DNA from: Geobacteraceae bacterium
GTDB lineage: Bacteria; Desulfobacterota; Desulfuromonadia; Geobacterales; Pseudopelobacteraceae
Direction of reading: 5' to 3'
NCBI GenBank assembly: GCA_021286935.1
Contig: JAJTBI010000015.1
Span: 1-47,510, forward strand
Length of the DNA stretch: 47,510 bases
Position 1 is the first letter of the stretch, and every line of letters starts with the position of its first letter. Both the position numbers and the translations under genes were made by a program. Positions 7,475-15,587 of this stretch are shown piece by piece. The notes beneath the pieces are model-generated. The model saw nothing but the letters and a program-made list of their open reading frames with translations. It searched no databases and had not been told where the DNA came from.

Positions 7475-9268
7475 TTAAAATAAGTCAACATTGTCGCCGT
7501 ACTCTGAATCACTGCTGGTACTGGCCTGCTGCTTCTGTAGTGAGAGTTGAACGCCATGCCGCGCCGCCATCATTTCGTGGATCATCCGTTCACTTTCCAT
7601 GGTATAGCGCTGTTCCATGTGACGCAGGTTGTCTCTGAATTCACTTGAAGCAGGCACTTGCGCCCGTGCCTCGGTGTAAATCTGTTCAAGGGTCTGTACT
7701 GCCTGCTCGGTCTGTTGCTGTATTTCTTCATGTACATGGATGTTTGATGTGGTGAGGTTGATTTCTTCAGAGAGTGATTCTGCCGTACTTGCCAGTATTG
7801 AAAGCTGTTGCAGCAGAGAGCGGTTAATGGCAGACAGGGATGAGATAATCTGCTGGGCCTCCTGCTCCATCTCGCTCACCTGTTGAGAACTGTCACCGGC
7901 CTCCAGAAAGTTCTGATCAGCCATGCTGGCAGTGATACCGTTAATAGCTTGCAGTGTGCTTGAGACCGCCTCAGTCTGGACGACCGCCTCAAGGGAAAGC
8001 CGCTTGATCGCTTCAGCCAGTACCCCCAGAGCAGCTCCCTGAGGGCCGGTGTGGGCAGCTTTGATCTGAGCGTTCAGGGCGATCAGGTCAATCTCGGAAC
8101 CAACCGCTTCGATATCGCTGACAAATCCGCCTATCTCTGCCATGGTGCCAGTTACCCTCTGCATGGCAGTTGCAAGTTCATGGTCTGCCTTTTCACAGTT
8201 TTGCAGAATCAGCGTGACTTGATGCATCTCCTTTTCCATGGTTACCAGGAGGGATACCTCTGCAGAACCTGAATTACCCATCAAAGCCTGTTGTAATTCC
8301 AAACTGATCTGAGTCTGTTTTGATCCAATATCCCGCAGGCTATCCAGAATGGTGTTGGTGGCCTTAGCCAGCTGGTCAGCTGCGTGCCTGGTCTGGGCGG
8401 TTTGCAACTCACAGATGTCGCCGATTTCAGCAACCACTGCCGGACAGGCATCGTCGTTGGAGGGTGTGTTGCTGCAGGTATGCTGCAGAAGTTTTTCAAG
8501 CGCCTCAATGACATGCTCGATCTGCTGACGGGTGATGTCATGAAACTGCATGGAGCCAACAACCGCGCCGATATCAGATGCAATCTGCTCAGAAATAACG
8601 GCAACCTGATTGCCGGTGGCAGAACAGGTGGTATTCAGGTCTGCCAGGGTCTCAAGGTTGTTGCCGACAGCAGTCAGAATTTTGTGGGCATCGGTGTAGT
8701 GATGCTCTTCTGTGGTGCGTACCATCTGCAGGTTGTTGCTGATCAATTGAGCCAGGGACTGGCGCTGGATCATGATACCGGCAGATTTTTCACTGACGGT
8801 CTGGGATAGCTTTTCAACATCCATGGCCAGGGTGGTAAAACCGGCGCCCAGTTCGCCCAGCCTGGCAGATTCAATTTTGGTGGAGATGGAGAGCATACGC
8901 AACGCCTTGTCCATCTTCTGAAACCCTTCCAGGGGCTGAATGACCCTGTCAAGCTGGACCATGATTTGCTCCAGGGTGCTGCAACTCTGGGTGCCCTGGG
9001 TGTTGACCCGTTCAAGATAATCATTCATGTCACTAAACAGGCGACGGAGTCGTTCGGTTAACTGGCTGCTTTCAGAACCGGCAACCAGTTCCACCAGTTC
9101 ATTGGAAACCGACGATATTTTTGAGGAACGGATGGCGAAGTCCTGCAGTTTTCCACCCAACTCCAGAAACTGATCTTCTGTGCTGCCAGCCAGTCGTTGC
9201 AGAATCTGTATGACAGGAGTCAGACTGCTGCTCCATTGTACGACCTGATTGCAGAGATGCGGGGGCAT
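7475..9268 (-). CDS. Soluble MCP-like coiled-coil protein with two degenerate signalling hairpins
   Basis: A 597-residue protein without a transmembrane segment or recognisable sensor domain; nearly all is predicted long helix by its Gln/Leu/Ser/Glu pattern. Two stretches resemble the receptor tip that contacts CheA and CheW: MLSISTKIESARLGELGAGF near residues 125-144 and LIALNAQIKAAHTGPQGAA near 393-412. The canonical sequence is [22 protein letters not shown], so both have drifted. It therefore looks like two MCP signalling units in one chain. The C-terminus is acidic and ends NVDLF. The gene lies between a receiver and the STAS gene in the operon. It could be a cytoplasmic receptor, a decoy or a scaffold. 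Confidence 0.75.
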   Translation of the reverse strand: MPPHLCNQVVQWSSSLTPVIQILQRLAGSTEDQFLELGGKLQDFAIRSSKISSVSNELVELVAGSESSQLTERLRRLFSDMNDYLERVNTQGTQSCSTLEQIMVQLDRVIQPLEGFQKMDKALRMLSISTKIESARLGELGAGFTTLAMDVEKLSQTVSEKSAGIMIQRQSLAQLISNNLQMVRTTEEHHYTDAHKILTAVGNNLETLADLNTTCSATGNQVAVISEQIASDIGAVVGSMQFHDITRQQIEHVIEALEKLLQHTCSNTPSNDDACPAVVAEIGDICELQTAQTRHAADQLAKATNTILDSLRDIGSKQTQISLELQQALMGNSGSAEVSLLVTMEKEMHQVTLILQNCEKADHELATAMQRVTGTMAEIGGFVSDIEAVGSEIDLIALNAQIKAAHTGPQGAALGVLAEAIKRLSLEAVVQTEAVSSTLQAINGITASMADQNFLEAGDSSQQVSEMEQEAQQIISSLSAINRSLLQQLSILASTAESLSEEINLTTSNIHVHEEIQQQTEQAVQTLEQIYTEARAQVPASSEFRDNLRHMEQRYTMESERMIHEMMAARHGVQLSLQKQQASTSSDSEYGDNVDLF

Positions 9269-9296
9269 AGGCCAGATTCCTTTCTCCGACGAAGCG

Positions 9297-9695
9297 CTAC
9301 TGAATTAAGCCCAGGGCGCGGAGTTCCCTGACCAGTTTCTGTTTGCTGATCGGTTTTACCAGGTAGGCGGTGGCGCCATCCTGGTAAAATGAGTCAAAGA
9401 CGGTTTTGGGATCATCAAGTGCTGTGGTCATAACGACCTTAACCTCCAGATTGGGCGGTATTTCAAGCTCTTTTTCAAGCTTTCGTATCAGGCGTAATGC
9501 CTCCCGTCCATCCATCTTGGGCATCATGATGTCCATGCAGATCAGGTCATAGGGAGTTTTTGCTTCGTGGGCCATCCTGAAGGCGGTTACCGCTTCTTCT
9601 CCATCAACGGCAATTTCACAATCAAAGTAAGCTCCTAGCAGCTCCCTGAGGATCCGGCGAGAGATGAAGTCATCTTCAACAATCAGACATTTCAC
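9297..9695 (-). CDS. Single-domain response regulator (GTG start)
   Basis: A receiver of 132 residues: MKCLIVEDDF gives the acidic pair E7/D8/D9, D55 in ICMDIMMPKMDG is the acceptor, and the conserved Lys is in YLVKPISKQ. Before the switch Thr (VVMTTALDD) is a loop longer than in CheY (KELEIPPNLEV). The start is a GTG at 9695 with AGGAG 8 bases upstream. It stands between the P460 gene (12 bases) and the MCP-like gene (28 bases). It is probably phosphorylated by CheA or by one of the two kinases upstream; no output domain is present. Confidence 0.9.
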   Translation of the reverse strand: MKCLIVEDDFISRRILRELLGAYFDCEIAVDGEEAVTAFRMAHEAKTPYDLICMDIMMPKMDGREALRLIRKLEKELEIPPNLEVKVVMTTALDDPKTVFDSFYQDGATAYLVKPISKQKLVRELRALGLIQ

Positions 9696-9707
9696 GGTGG
9701 CACTCCT

Positions 9708-10175
9708 TTACTTGAAGTCTGCAATACCGGAAAAGACGTAATCCCGTCCGGCAACTTCCTTCTGGTGACACTCAAAACAGTTTTTAACCGGATCAAGGCG
9801 GCTTGGTTTCCCATCTGCCGTATAACCGACATACAGCCAGCCCCCGGTAGTCTTTTGAGACTTGTCCTTTTTCATCAGCACCACCATGTTTTTAGGACCG
9901 TCAACAGTGCTGTCCCCTTTGATGTTGAAATGCTCAACCACAATCCGGCTTCCTTCTGGAAACTTGTTACCTGCCTGGTAGCCCTTGATCGCCTTGGGAT
10001 CGGCATAGATGTAGTGGATGCCGTAAAAAAGTGATTTTTTATCCGCTACCACTTTCCGCACACTCTTCTTCCAGCTCTGATATTTAGGTAGTGGCGGCGT
10101 AAGGGCTGCTGCGGCAGCGCAACAGACGCTAAACAGCACTATCAGCCCGGCATTGATCAGTGTAAAACGTTTCAT
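9708..10175 (-). CDS. Exported cytochrome P460 family protein
   Basis: A 155-residue c-type haem protein. The start at 10175 is chosen because AAGGGAG lies about 10 bases before it and the protein then opens with a proper signal peptide (KRF, hydrophobic core, ...AAAAALT). The haem motif CFECH is at residues 133-137, near the C-terminus as in P460 and cytochrome c'-beta proteins, with the PKYQSWKK and FYGIHYIYADP segments upstream. P460 relatives bind NO or oxidise hydroxylamine via a Lys-crosslinked haem; whether the crosslinking Lys is present cannot be settled by eye. Its place among signalling genes suggests a periplasmic haem sensor or detoxifier rather than a respiratory enzyme. Confidence 0.85.
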   Translation of the reverse strand: MKRFTLINAGLIVLFSVCCAAAAALTPPLPKYQSWKKSVRKVVADKKSLFYGIHYIYADPKAIKGYQAGNKFPEGSRIVVEHFNIKGDSTVDGPKNMVVLMKKDKSQKTTGGWLYVGYTADGKPSRLDPVKNCFECHQKEVAGRDYVFSGIADFK

Positions 10176-10235
10176 CTGGTTCAGTTCTCCCTTGTTAGCG
10201 GTTAATGAAATAGCCTTTGTCATTGAATGCAAGTA

Positions 10236-10263
10236 AGTATACCACCTGTCTCTTGAATGTCAC
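10236..10263 (-). promoter_or_regulatory. Candidate sigma-70 promoter before the P460 gene
   Basis: On the minus strand GTGACA (10263-10258) is followed after 16 bases by TATACT (10241-10236), each one mismatch from consensus. It lies in the 130-base gap after the histidine kinase gene and 61 bases before the P460 ATG, and could give the downstream chemosensory genes transcription independent of the sigma-54 promoter further up. Confidence 0.5.
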
Positions 10264-10305
10264 GTCAGGCCGCATATTTTTTAGACTCTGTCCAACAGCT
10301 TGAAC

Positions 10306-11436
10306 TTACTGGCTTTCCTGTGCAGTTTCAGGCACCTCGTTGGCTGGCAGATAGATGGAAAAAGTGGTGCCGTTGCCAGGTACGCTTTCAACACTGATGG
10401 TGCCACAGTGTTGTTTGACAATGCCGTACACCATGGACAGTCCCAGGCCGCTCCCCTTGCCGATCTCTTTGGTGGTGAAAAACGGATCAAATATTTTAGG
10501 GAGGAGTTCTTCGGGGATGCCACATCCGGTGTCTGATACGGTCAGATGAATATAGGTGCCAGGTGAGAGTTCAAGTGCTGACGCTGATTTGCTGTCGAGT
10601 ATAACATGTGCTGTGGCTATGGTCAGCTGTCCGCCATCAGGCATGGCATCACGGGCATTAATGGCCAGGTTCATGAGCATCTGTTCAATCATGCTTCGAT
10701 CCACACTGGCATGGACCGTATGCTGATCACAGACAAAATTGAGCAGTATATTGTCGCCGATTATTCTTCTAAGAAACTTTTCAAAGCTGGATACCAGGGT
10801 ACAGAGTTCTGCCTTTGAAGGGGCTGACTCCTGTTTGCGGCTGAAGGTCAGCAGGCTTTGGGTCAGGCTGGTGGCCCGTTTTGCTGCATCCACAATCATC
10901 TGCAGACTTTCATAGTTGGGGTTGTCAGGTGTCGTTTGCATCAGCAGCATGGTGCTGTAGCCCCTGATCACCGTCAGGATATTGTTGAAATCATGGGCTA
11001 CTCCGCCAGCCAGTATGCCGATCGCCTCCAGTTTTTGTGAATGCCGTAAGCGTTCTTCAGCCTTTTTAATCCGTAACATGACCTTGATATGGGCCACCAG
11101 TTCGTGGCTGGAGATCGGTTTTTGCAGAAAGGCATCTGCTCCCAGATCGAGGGCCTTGACCCGGTCTTTTGAATCAACATCAGCAGCCGTGATGACAATA
11201 ACCGGGATATAGGCGGTTGACGGGTTTTGTTTGAGATACCGAATGGTTTCATAACCATCCATGTCAGGCATCTGGAGGTCAAGCAGGATGGTGTCCGGGT
11301 GCCAGGTGCGTGCCAGGTCAAGCCCCTCCTTGCCTGAGCAGGCCGTTTTCAACTGGGCATCGGTCAGGTATTTATCCAGGGTGCCTTTCATGACCAGCAG
11401 GTTGACGTTTGAATCATCAATGGCGAGAATTTTCAT
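10306..11436 (-). CDS. Hybrid REC-histidine kinase
   Basis: A soluble 376-residue sensor kinase with an N-terminal receiver (D53 in LLDLQMPDMDG, Lys in FLQKPISSHE), a short helix, then the HisKA H-box LAGGVAHDFNNILTV with the predicted phospho-His at 148, and a HATPase domain with NLAINARDAMPDGG (N box), DTGCGIPEELL (G1) and GKGSGLGLSMVYG (G2). The GGVAHDFNN H-box is typical of kinases working in multi-component relays. No membrane segment is present, so input comes through the receiver. It overlaps the upstream kinase gene by 4 bases (ATGA), so they are translated together. Confidence 0.92.
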   Translation of the reverse strand: MKILAIDDSNVNLLVMKGTLDKYLTDAQLKTACSGKEGLDLARTWHPDTILLDLQMPDMDGYETIRYLKQNPSTAYIPVIVITAADVDSKDRVKALDLGADAFLQKPISSHELVAHIKVMLRIKKAEERLRHSQKLEAIGILAGGVAHDFNNILTVIRGYSTMLLMQTTPDNPNYESLQMIVDAAKRATSLTQSLLTFSRKQESAPSKAELCTLVSSFEKFLRRIIGDNILLNFVCDQHTVHASVDRSMIEQMLMNLAINARDAMPDGGQLTIATAHVILDSKSASALELSPGTYIHLTVSDTGCGIPEELLPKIFDPFFTTKEIGKGSGLGLSMVYGIVKQHCGTISVESVPGNGTTFSIYLPANEVPETAQESQ

Positions 11437-12689
11437 GGGGTAGGTACCGTTGATTGTTTGAAGGGCAGGCAGCAGGTGAAGCTGCTGCCCTGTTCCGGGC
11501 TGCTTTCCAGGGTTAATTTGCCCCCCAGTTTGTCGCAGATGGTGCGGACTATGGCCAGACCAATGCCGCTACCTTCGCTGCGGCGGGTCAGATAATGCTC
11601 CAGCTGGGTAAACGGTTGGAAGATAACTTCCTGACAGGCAATCGGTATGCCTTTCCCCGTGTCGTTTACCTGCACGCAGACGGAGGTTTCCTGCTGGTCC
11701 GTTCCGGCAGGTTCAGCCCAGAGACGGCAGCTGACCTCGCCACCTCTGCCGGTGAATTTAAAGGCATTATCCAGCAGGCATCCGGCAATGATATGCAGTG
11801 CATCCCAAGGTCCTTGCAGGGTCAGGGATGCCGGTTGGCTGCAACTTGTTTTAAACTGAATTCCCGTGTTGACGGCCATGCTTTGATAGCGGTTTTCAAG
11901 CGATTCCAATGCCATGCAGGGGCTGTTAATGACGTTGCCTGTTGAGTGCTTTGCAGAACGGGCCTCTGCAAGGGTTAGAAGATTATTGACCAGCGTTGTC
12001 ATACGGTTGGCCGATGCCTTGAGCAGTGTCAGGTACTCTGCCTGTGATGCTTGCACTCCCTGATCTTCCAGCAGTTGAACGGCTCCCACAATGCCATTCA
12101 GTGGGGTACGGAATTCATGGCTGATCAGGCTTAAAAATTCGCGTTTTAATTCGGCAACTTCGCTGGTTTTGTGTTGAGCCTCCTGCAGCGCCTCCAGTTG
12201 ATCACAGAGCTGTTTGGTCTGCTTGGCCACCTGTTCTTCAAGCCGCGTGCGGTATTGCTGTTCCAGACGTTGGGTCATCAAAAAAGCGAGCGCTTTGGAG
12301 ATACACCAGTTAAGCTGTTCAAAATCAATCGGCTTAAAGAGCAGGTCAAATGCATGCTGCTTTAACCCTTCAACCACCAGATCAAAATCTGTGTAGCCGG
12401 TCATGAGGAGTACCGGCAGCGTTGGCAGCAGTTGCCGAACCGCTTCCAGCAGGCGGATACCATTCATATCCGGCATACGGATGTCGGTAATCAGCAGGTC
12501 AATCCCATGGCCCTGTTGTTCAACGATTGCCAGGGCTTCATGGCCACCAGGAGCACAGAGTACCTGATATCCCTGTGAGTCCAGAAACGTTTGCAGCATC
12601 TTCAGTACCATCGGCTCGTCATCAACCAACAGAATGCTGGCTTTTGCAGGTGGCAGGAGATTGTTAGCGGTGGGTGATGCCTCTTTCAT
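11433..12689 (-). CDS. REC-histidine kinase, first gene after the sigma-54 promoter
   Basis: A 418-residue cytoplasmic kinase: receiver domain (acidic pair in LLVDDEP, acceptor D69 in LITDIRMPDMNG, Lys in LLFKPIDFEQ), a coiled coil around 140-180 (EEQVAKQTKQL...), HisKA with His191 in LISHEFRTPLNG, and a HATPase with LLDNAFKFTGRGGE, DTGKGIPI and GSGIGLAIVRTI. It is 199 bases downstream of the sigma-54 activator gene and has a sigma-54-type promoter in that gap, so it heads the long operon. A phosphorelay between this kinase, the following hybrid kinase and the activator is plausible but inferred. Confidence 0.92.
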   Translation of the reverse strand: MKEASPTANNLLPPAKASILLVDDEPMVLKMLQTFLDSQGYQVLCAPGGHEALAIVEQQGHGIDLLITDIRMPDMNGIRLLEAVRQLLPTLPVLLMTGYTDFDLVVEGLKQHAFDLLFKPIDFEQLNWCISKALAFLMTQRLEQQYRTRLEEQVAKQTKQLCDQLEALQEAQHKTSEVAELKREFLSLISHEFRTPLNGIVGAVQLLEDQGVQASQAEYLTLLKASANRMTTLVNNLLTLAEARSAKHSTGNVINSPCMALESLENRYQSMAVNTGIQFKTSCSQPASLTLQGPWDALHIIAGCLLDNAFKFTGRGGEVSCRLWAEPAGTDQQETSVCVQVNDTGKGIPIACQEVIFQPFTQLEHYLTRRSEGSGIGLAIVRTICDKLGGKLTLESSPEQGSSFTCCLPFKQSTVPTP

Positions 12690-12739
12690 GGGTGTCTTTC
12701 TGGCACAACCGGGAGTGCGCTTACATATTGTTCTGTGAA

Positions 12740-12755
12740 TGCACTATGTGTGCCA
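12740..12755 (-). promoter_or_regulatory. Sigma-54 (RpoN) -24/-12 promoter
   Basis: The minus strand reads TGGCAC-ACATA-GTGCA with the invariant GG and GC exactly 10 bases apart, against the consensus TGGCAC-N5-TTGCW. The GG lies about 64 bases before the histidine kinase start, and the gene just upstream encodes a sigma-54 activator with an intact GAFTGA loop. Position, spacing and context agree. Expected transcription start is near 12728. Confidence 0.75.
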
Positions 12756-12837
12756 GCAGTTGGGGGTGTTGAAGATGATGTGTAATGCTTTAATAATATT
12801 TTATTTTATTTTTTTTGGGGTAGCTCAGTTAATTTGA

Positions 12838-12893
12838 AGTGTGTCATTTCAGTGTGTCATGGCACACTTGTGACACGTCGAGATTGTGTCACT
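12838..12893. promoter_or_regulatory. Cluster of GTGTCA/TGACAC dyads, candidate enhancer (UAS) for the sigma-54 activator
   Basis: AGTGTGTCAT occurs twice (12838-12847 and 12851-12860). The second copy opens a near-palindrome AGTGTGTCATGGCACACT (12851-12868, one mismatched pair). GTGACAC (12870-12876) and GTGTCAC (12886-12892) form a 7-bp inverted repeat 9 bases apart. The cluster lies about 90-150 bases upstream of the -24 element, the usual range for enhancer sites of sigma-54 activators, and just past the activator gene's stop codon. Confidence 0.6.
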
Positions 12894-14580
12894 GGCCCGT
12901 TTGCTGCTCAAGCCAGCGGTAAAATGTTCGTCGACTGATACCCAGCAGCTTTGCGGCTTCAGTGCGGTTGCCCTGTGTTCGTCTCAAGGCGTCCTCAAGA
13001 TCAACCGTTGGACGGGATTGTTGAACATGGCTGGTCTCAGTCCGGTGGCCAATGGTGCTGAAAAATTCAGTCGGAAGGTCATCTGAGGTAATGATTGAGC
13101 TGTGGCTGAGGATGCAGGCATGCTCAATCAGATGTTCCAGTTCGCGTATATTGCCGGGCCAGGAATGTCTGCGTAAGGCAGTCAGTACATCTTCAGAAAG
13201 GCTGCTGCAGGTGCGATTGAATTTGTGTGAAAACTGCTGGAGAAAATGATCAACCAGCAGGGGAAGGTCTTCCAGCCGCTCCCGCAGAGGAGGAACTTCA
13301 AGACGTACCACATTCAGGCGATAGTAGAGATCCTGGCGGAATTCGCCGCGACGGACTTTCTCCTGCAGGTTGCGGTGGGTGGCGGCAATTACCCGTACAT
13401 CAATCTTGATCGGCGTTGTGTCACCGACCCGCTCAATCTCCCGCTCCTGGAGCACCCGCAGCAGACGGATCTGCAGGGCAGGGGAGATATCGCCGATTTC
13501 ATCCAGAAAGATGGTGCCGCCATGGGCCTTTTGGAAACGTCCCATCTTGTCTTTGATGGCGCCGGTAAAGGCGCCGCGGACATGGCCGAACAGTTCGCTT
13601 TCCAGCAGGCCTTCCGGCAGGGCCGAACAGTTGAGTTTGATAAACGGCTTCTGTTTTCTGGCACCACACTCATGCAGCGCCTGGGCTACTAACTCTTTGC
13701 CGGTACCGCTTTCGCCGCAGATCAGGACGGTACTGGTGACATCGGCCAATGCCTCGATCCTGGTAAAGAGCTGCTGCATAATCGGGGCACGGCCAATGAT
13801 GGTGTGAAAGTGACTGCGCTGCTGAAGCTGGCGCTCCAGGGCATCCAGTTCGGTTTCATCACGTATAACCGCTACGGCGCCGGTGCGGTGTCCCTCTTCG
13901 CTGGTGGTGGGGGTGGCAATAACACTGACGATCCGGGTGCGGCTGCCATTGCCGCGACATTCGATCCGTTTCAGCTCCTGACGTTGTCCGGTTCTGACGG
14001 TTTCGGCCAGGGCCATGCGGCAGCTTCCGTTGCAGCCCGTACTTAGCTGATCAATGGCTTGACCAAGCTGATCAGCGCTATAGCCGCACTGCAGTGCTGC
14101 ATCGTTAAGGTGCTGTAGCTGAAGGTGCTGATCCACCATGATGATGGCGTCACTGATGCTGCGATTGATCGCTTCCAGATTGGCACGGAACTGCTCCCGT
14201 TCAAGTTGCAGTCTGCGGTTTTCAGTGGCGTGGCGGGTAATGCTGCTGATCTGCAGGCTATCAAACGGTTTGCAGAGATAGTCAAAGGCACCGTAACGGA
14301 TCGATTCGGTTGCGGTGGCAACATCCGGGTAGCCGGTCATCATGATCACGCGGCTGGTGGGGGAGAGCGTTGTGGCTGTTTTGAGCAGTGCCATGCCGCC
14401 TTGGTTTTTATCCAGCATGATATCGATAAAAATGACATCGTAGGACTGTTGCCCGATCAAGGTAAGTGCGTCATGGCAGGTGTGGGCCATATCAATCTGG
14501 TGTCCGTCACTGCCAAGGACCGTGCTGATCAGGCGCGTGATCTGAATTTCATCATCTACAAGCAGTATCCTGGCCTGCAT
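12889..14580 (-). CDS. Sigma-54-dependent response regulator (REC-PAS-AAA+-Fis HTH)
   Basis: An NtrC-class enhancer-binding protein of 563 residues. The receiver has D10/E11 and acceptor D53; a PAS-like domain spans about 135-245 and is an unusual addition between REC and AAA+; the AAA+ domain has Walker A GESGTGKE (289-296), the sigma-54-contacting GAFTGA loop (336-341) and Walker B FLDEIGD; the C-terminus is a Fis-type helix-turn-helix (GNRTEAAKLLGISRRTFYRW). I start it at 14580, where GGGGGAA precedes the ATG and the protein begins MQARILLVDDE; a longer in-frame version would add 40 residues unlike the family. It probably drives the sigma-54 promoter that follows. Confidence 0.95.
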   Translation of the reverse strand: MQARILLVDDEIQITRLISTVLGSDGHQIDMAHTCHDALTLIGQQSYDVIFIDIMLDKNQGGMALLKTATTLSPTSRVIMMTGYPDVATATESIRYGAFDYLCKPFDSLQISSITRHATENRRLQLEREQFRANLEAINRSISDAIIMVDQHLQLQHLNDAALQCGYSADQLGQAIDQLSTGCNGSCRMALAETVRTGQRQELKRIECRGNGSRTRIVSVIATPTTSEEGHRTGAVAVIRDETELDALERQLQQRSHFHTIIGRAPIMQQLFTRIEALADVTSTVLICGESGTGKELVAQALHECGARKQKPFIKLNCSALPEGLLESELFGHVRGAFTGAIKDKMGRFQKAHGGTIFLDEIGDISPALQIRLLRVLQEREIERVGDTTPIKIDVRVIAATHRNLQEKVRRGEFRQDLYYRLNVVRLEVPPLRERLEDLPLLVDHFLQQFSHKFNRTCSSLSEDVLTALRRHSWPGNIRELEHLIEHACILSHSSIITSDDLPTEFFSTIGHRTETSHVQQSRPTVDLEDALRRTQGNRTEAAKLLGISRRTFYRWLEQQTGQ

Positions 14581-14593
14581 GGTTCCCCCGTTA

Positions 14594-14622
14594 TTGACCT
14601 GCATACAAGTATGGTTTATAGG
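14594..14622 (+). promoter_or_regulatory. Candidate sigma-70 promoter for the dCMP deaminase-rib operon
   Basis: TTGACC (14594-14599), a 17-base spacer and TATAGG (14617-14622) lie 37 bases before the deaminase ATG in the divergent gap with the sigma-54 activator gene. The -35 is a good match and the -10 matches 4 of 6. No riboswitch is visible in the short leader. Confidence 0.4.
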
Positions 14623-14659
14623 ATAACGTGGTAAAAAGATTTTGCAAGCAGGAGCTGCT

Positions 14660-15130
14660 ATGGCCCGTCCGACCTGGGACCAGTATTTTATTGATATCAC
14701 CCTGTTAGTGGCGACCCGCTCGACCTGTTTGCGGCGTCAGGTGGGTGCCCTGTTGGTCAAGGATCGTAATATCCTGGCCACCGGCTACAACGGTACGCCG
14801 TCCGGTATCCGGCATTGCGAGGAAACCGGCTGTCTGCGTGAGCGGCTGAAGGTGCCTTCTGGCGAGCGCCATGAGCTGTGTCGGGGACTGCATGCCGAGC
14901 AGAACGCCATCATTCAGGCAGCCCGGCATGGCGTCAATATCGATGGTTCCACCCTGTACTGCACCACCATGCCCTGTATTATCTGCACCAAAATGCTGAT
15001 CAACGCCGGCATCAAGCGGATTGTCTATGCAGAAGGGTATGCTGATGAGTTGGCCCGTGAGATGGTGGAAGAAAGCGGAATTGAGGTGGTTCATTTTGAA
15101 CGTGGCACAGCCGGAGGAGAAACCCCATGA
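14660..15130 (+). CDS. comEB: dCMP deaminase (ComEB family)
   Basis: A 156-residue zinc enzyme of the cytidine/deoxycytidylate deaminase superfamily, which converts dCMP to dUMP for thymidylate synthesis. The zinc site is HAE at 78-80 and PCIIC at 105-109 (C106, C109), with the longer family insert rich in Cys and Arg ([16 protein letters not shown]) typical of ComEB-type dCMP deaminases. The start ATG at 14660 has AGGAG just upstream; an alternative TTG 18 bases earlier has none. It overlaps nrdR by 4 bases, linking nucleotide metabolism with its regulator. Confidence 0.93.
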   Translation: MARPTWDQYFIDITLLVATRSTCLRRQVGALLVKDRNILATGYNGTPSGIRHCEETGCLRERLKVPSGERHELCRGLHAEQNAIIQAARHGVNIDGSTLYCTTMPCIICTKMLINAGIKRIVYAEGYADELAREMVEESGIEVVHFERGTAGGETP

Positions 15131-15579
15131 AGTGTCCGTTCTGCGGTCATCCAGACAGTAAGGTTGTCGATTCCCGGCCTGACAAAGGTGGGGCGGTTAT
15201 CCGTCGCCGTAGAGAGTGTGAGGAATGCGCCAAGCGGTTTACCACCTATGAGCGAGTGGAGGAGATGCTGCCGCTGGTTTGTAAAAAGGATGGGCGGCGG
15301 GAGCACTTTGATCGGCTGAAGGTGATCTCCGGCATCAAAAAGGCCTGTGAAAAACGTCCGGTGTCCGTTGAGGATATCGAACGGATGGCGGATCGGCTGG
15401 AAACCCGGTTGCAGGAGTGTGGTGAACGGGAGGTGCCTGCATCGCGGATCGGTGAATGGATTATGAACGAACTGCATGCTGTTGATCAGGTGGCCTATGT
15501 CCGCTTTGCGTCGGTCTATCGTTCCTTTAAAGATATCAACGAGTTTATGGTTGAATTGCAGGACCTGCTGAAGAAGTAG
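15127..15579 (+). CDS. nrdR: Transcriptional repressor NrdR
   Basis: This 150-residue protein is the full NrdR length. It begins with the zinc ribbon [15 protein letters not shown]...[16 protein letters not shown] (two CxxC pairs) and continues with the ATP-cone ([20 protein letters not shown]) that senses ATP or dATP. NrdR represses ribonucleotide reductase genes by binding NrdR boxes. Its ATG lies within the end of the deaminase gene (ATGA), and ribD follows after 8 bases; nrdR ahead of rib genes is a common arrangement in bacteria. Confidence 0.97.
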   Translation: MKCPFCGHPDSKVVDSRPDKGGAVIRRRRECEECAKRFTTYERVEEMLPLVCKKDGRREHFDRLKVISGIKKACEKRPVSVEDIERMADRLETRLQECGEREVPASRIGEWIMNELHAVDQVAYVRFASVYRSFKDINEFMVELQDLLKK

Positions 15580-15587
15580 GGGGCGGG

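Noticed and set aside
8999..9268. C-terminal NVDLF of the MCP-like protein as a CheR pentapeptide or CheZ-like CheY-binding tail (encoded at 7478-7492)
   Set aside because: The second residue is Val, not aromatic, so the pentapeptide consensus fails, and the resemblance to the CheZ tail is too short to claim.
14581..14700. 40-residue N-terminal extension of the sigma-54 regulator
   Set aside because: Would overlap the divergent deaminase gene; the receiver begins normally at 14580 after GGGGGAA.
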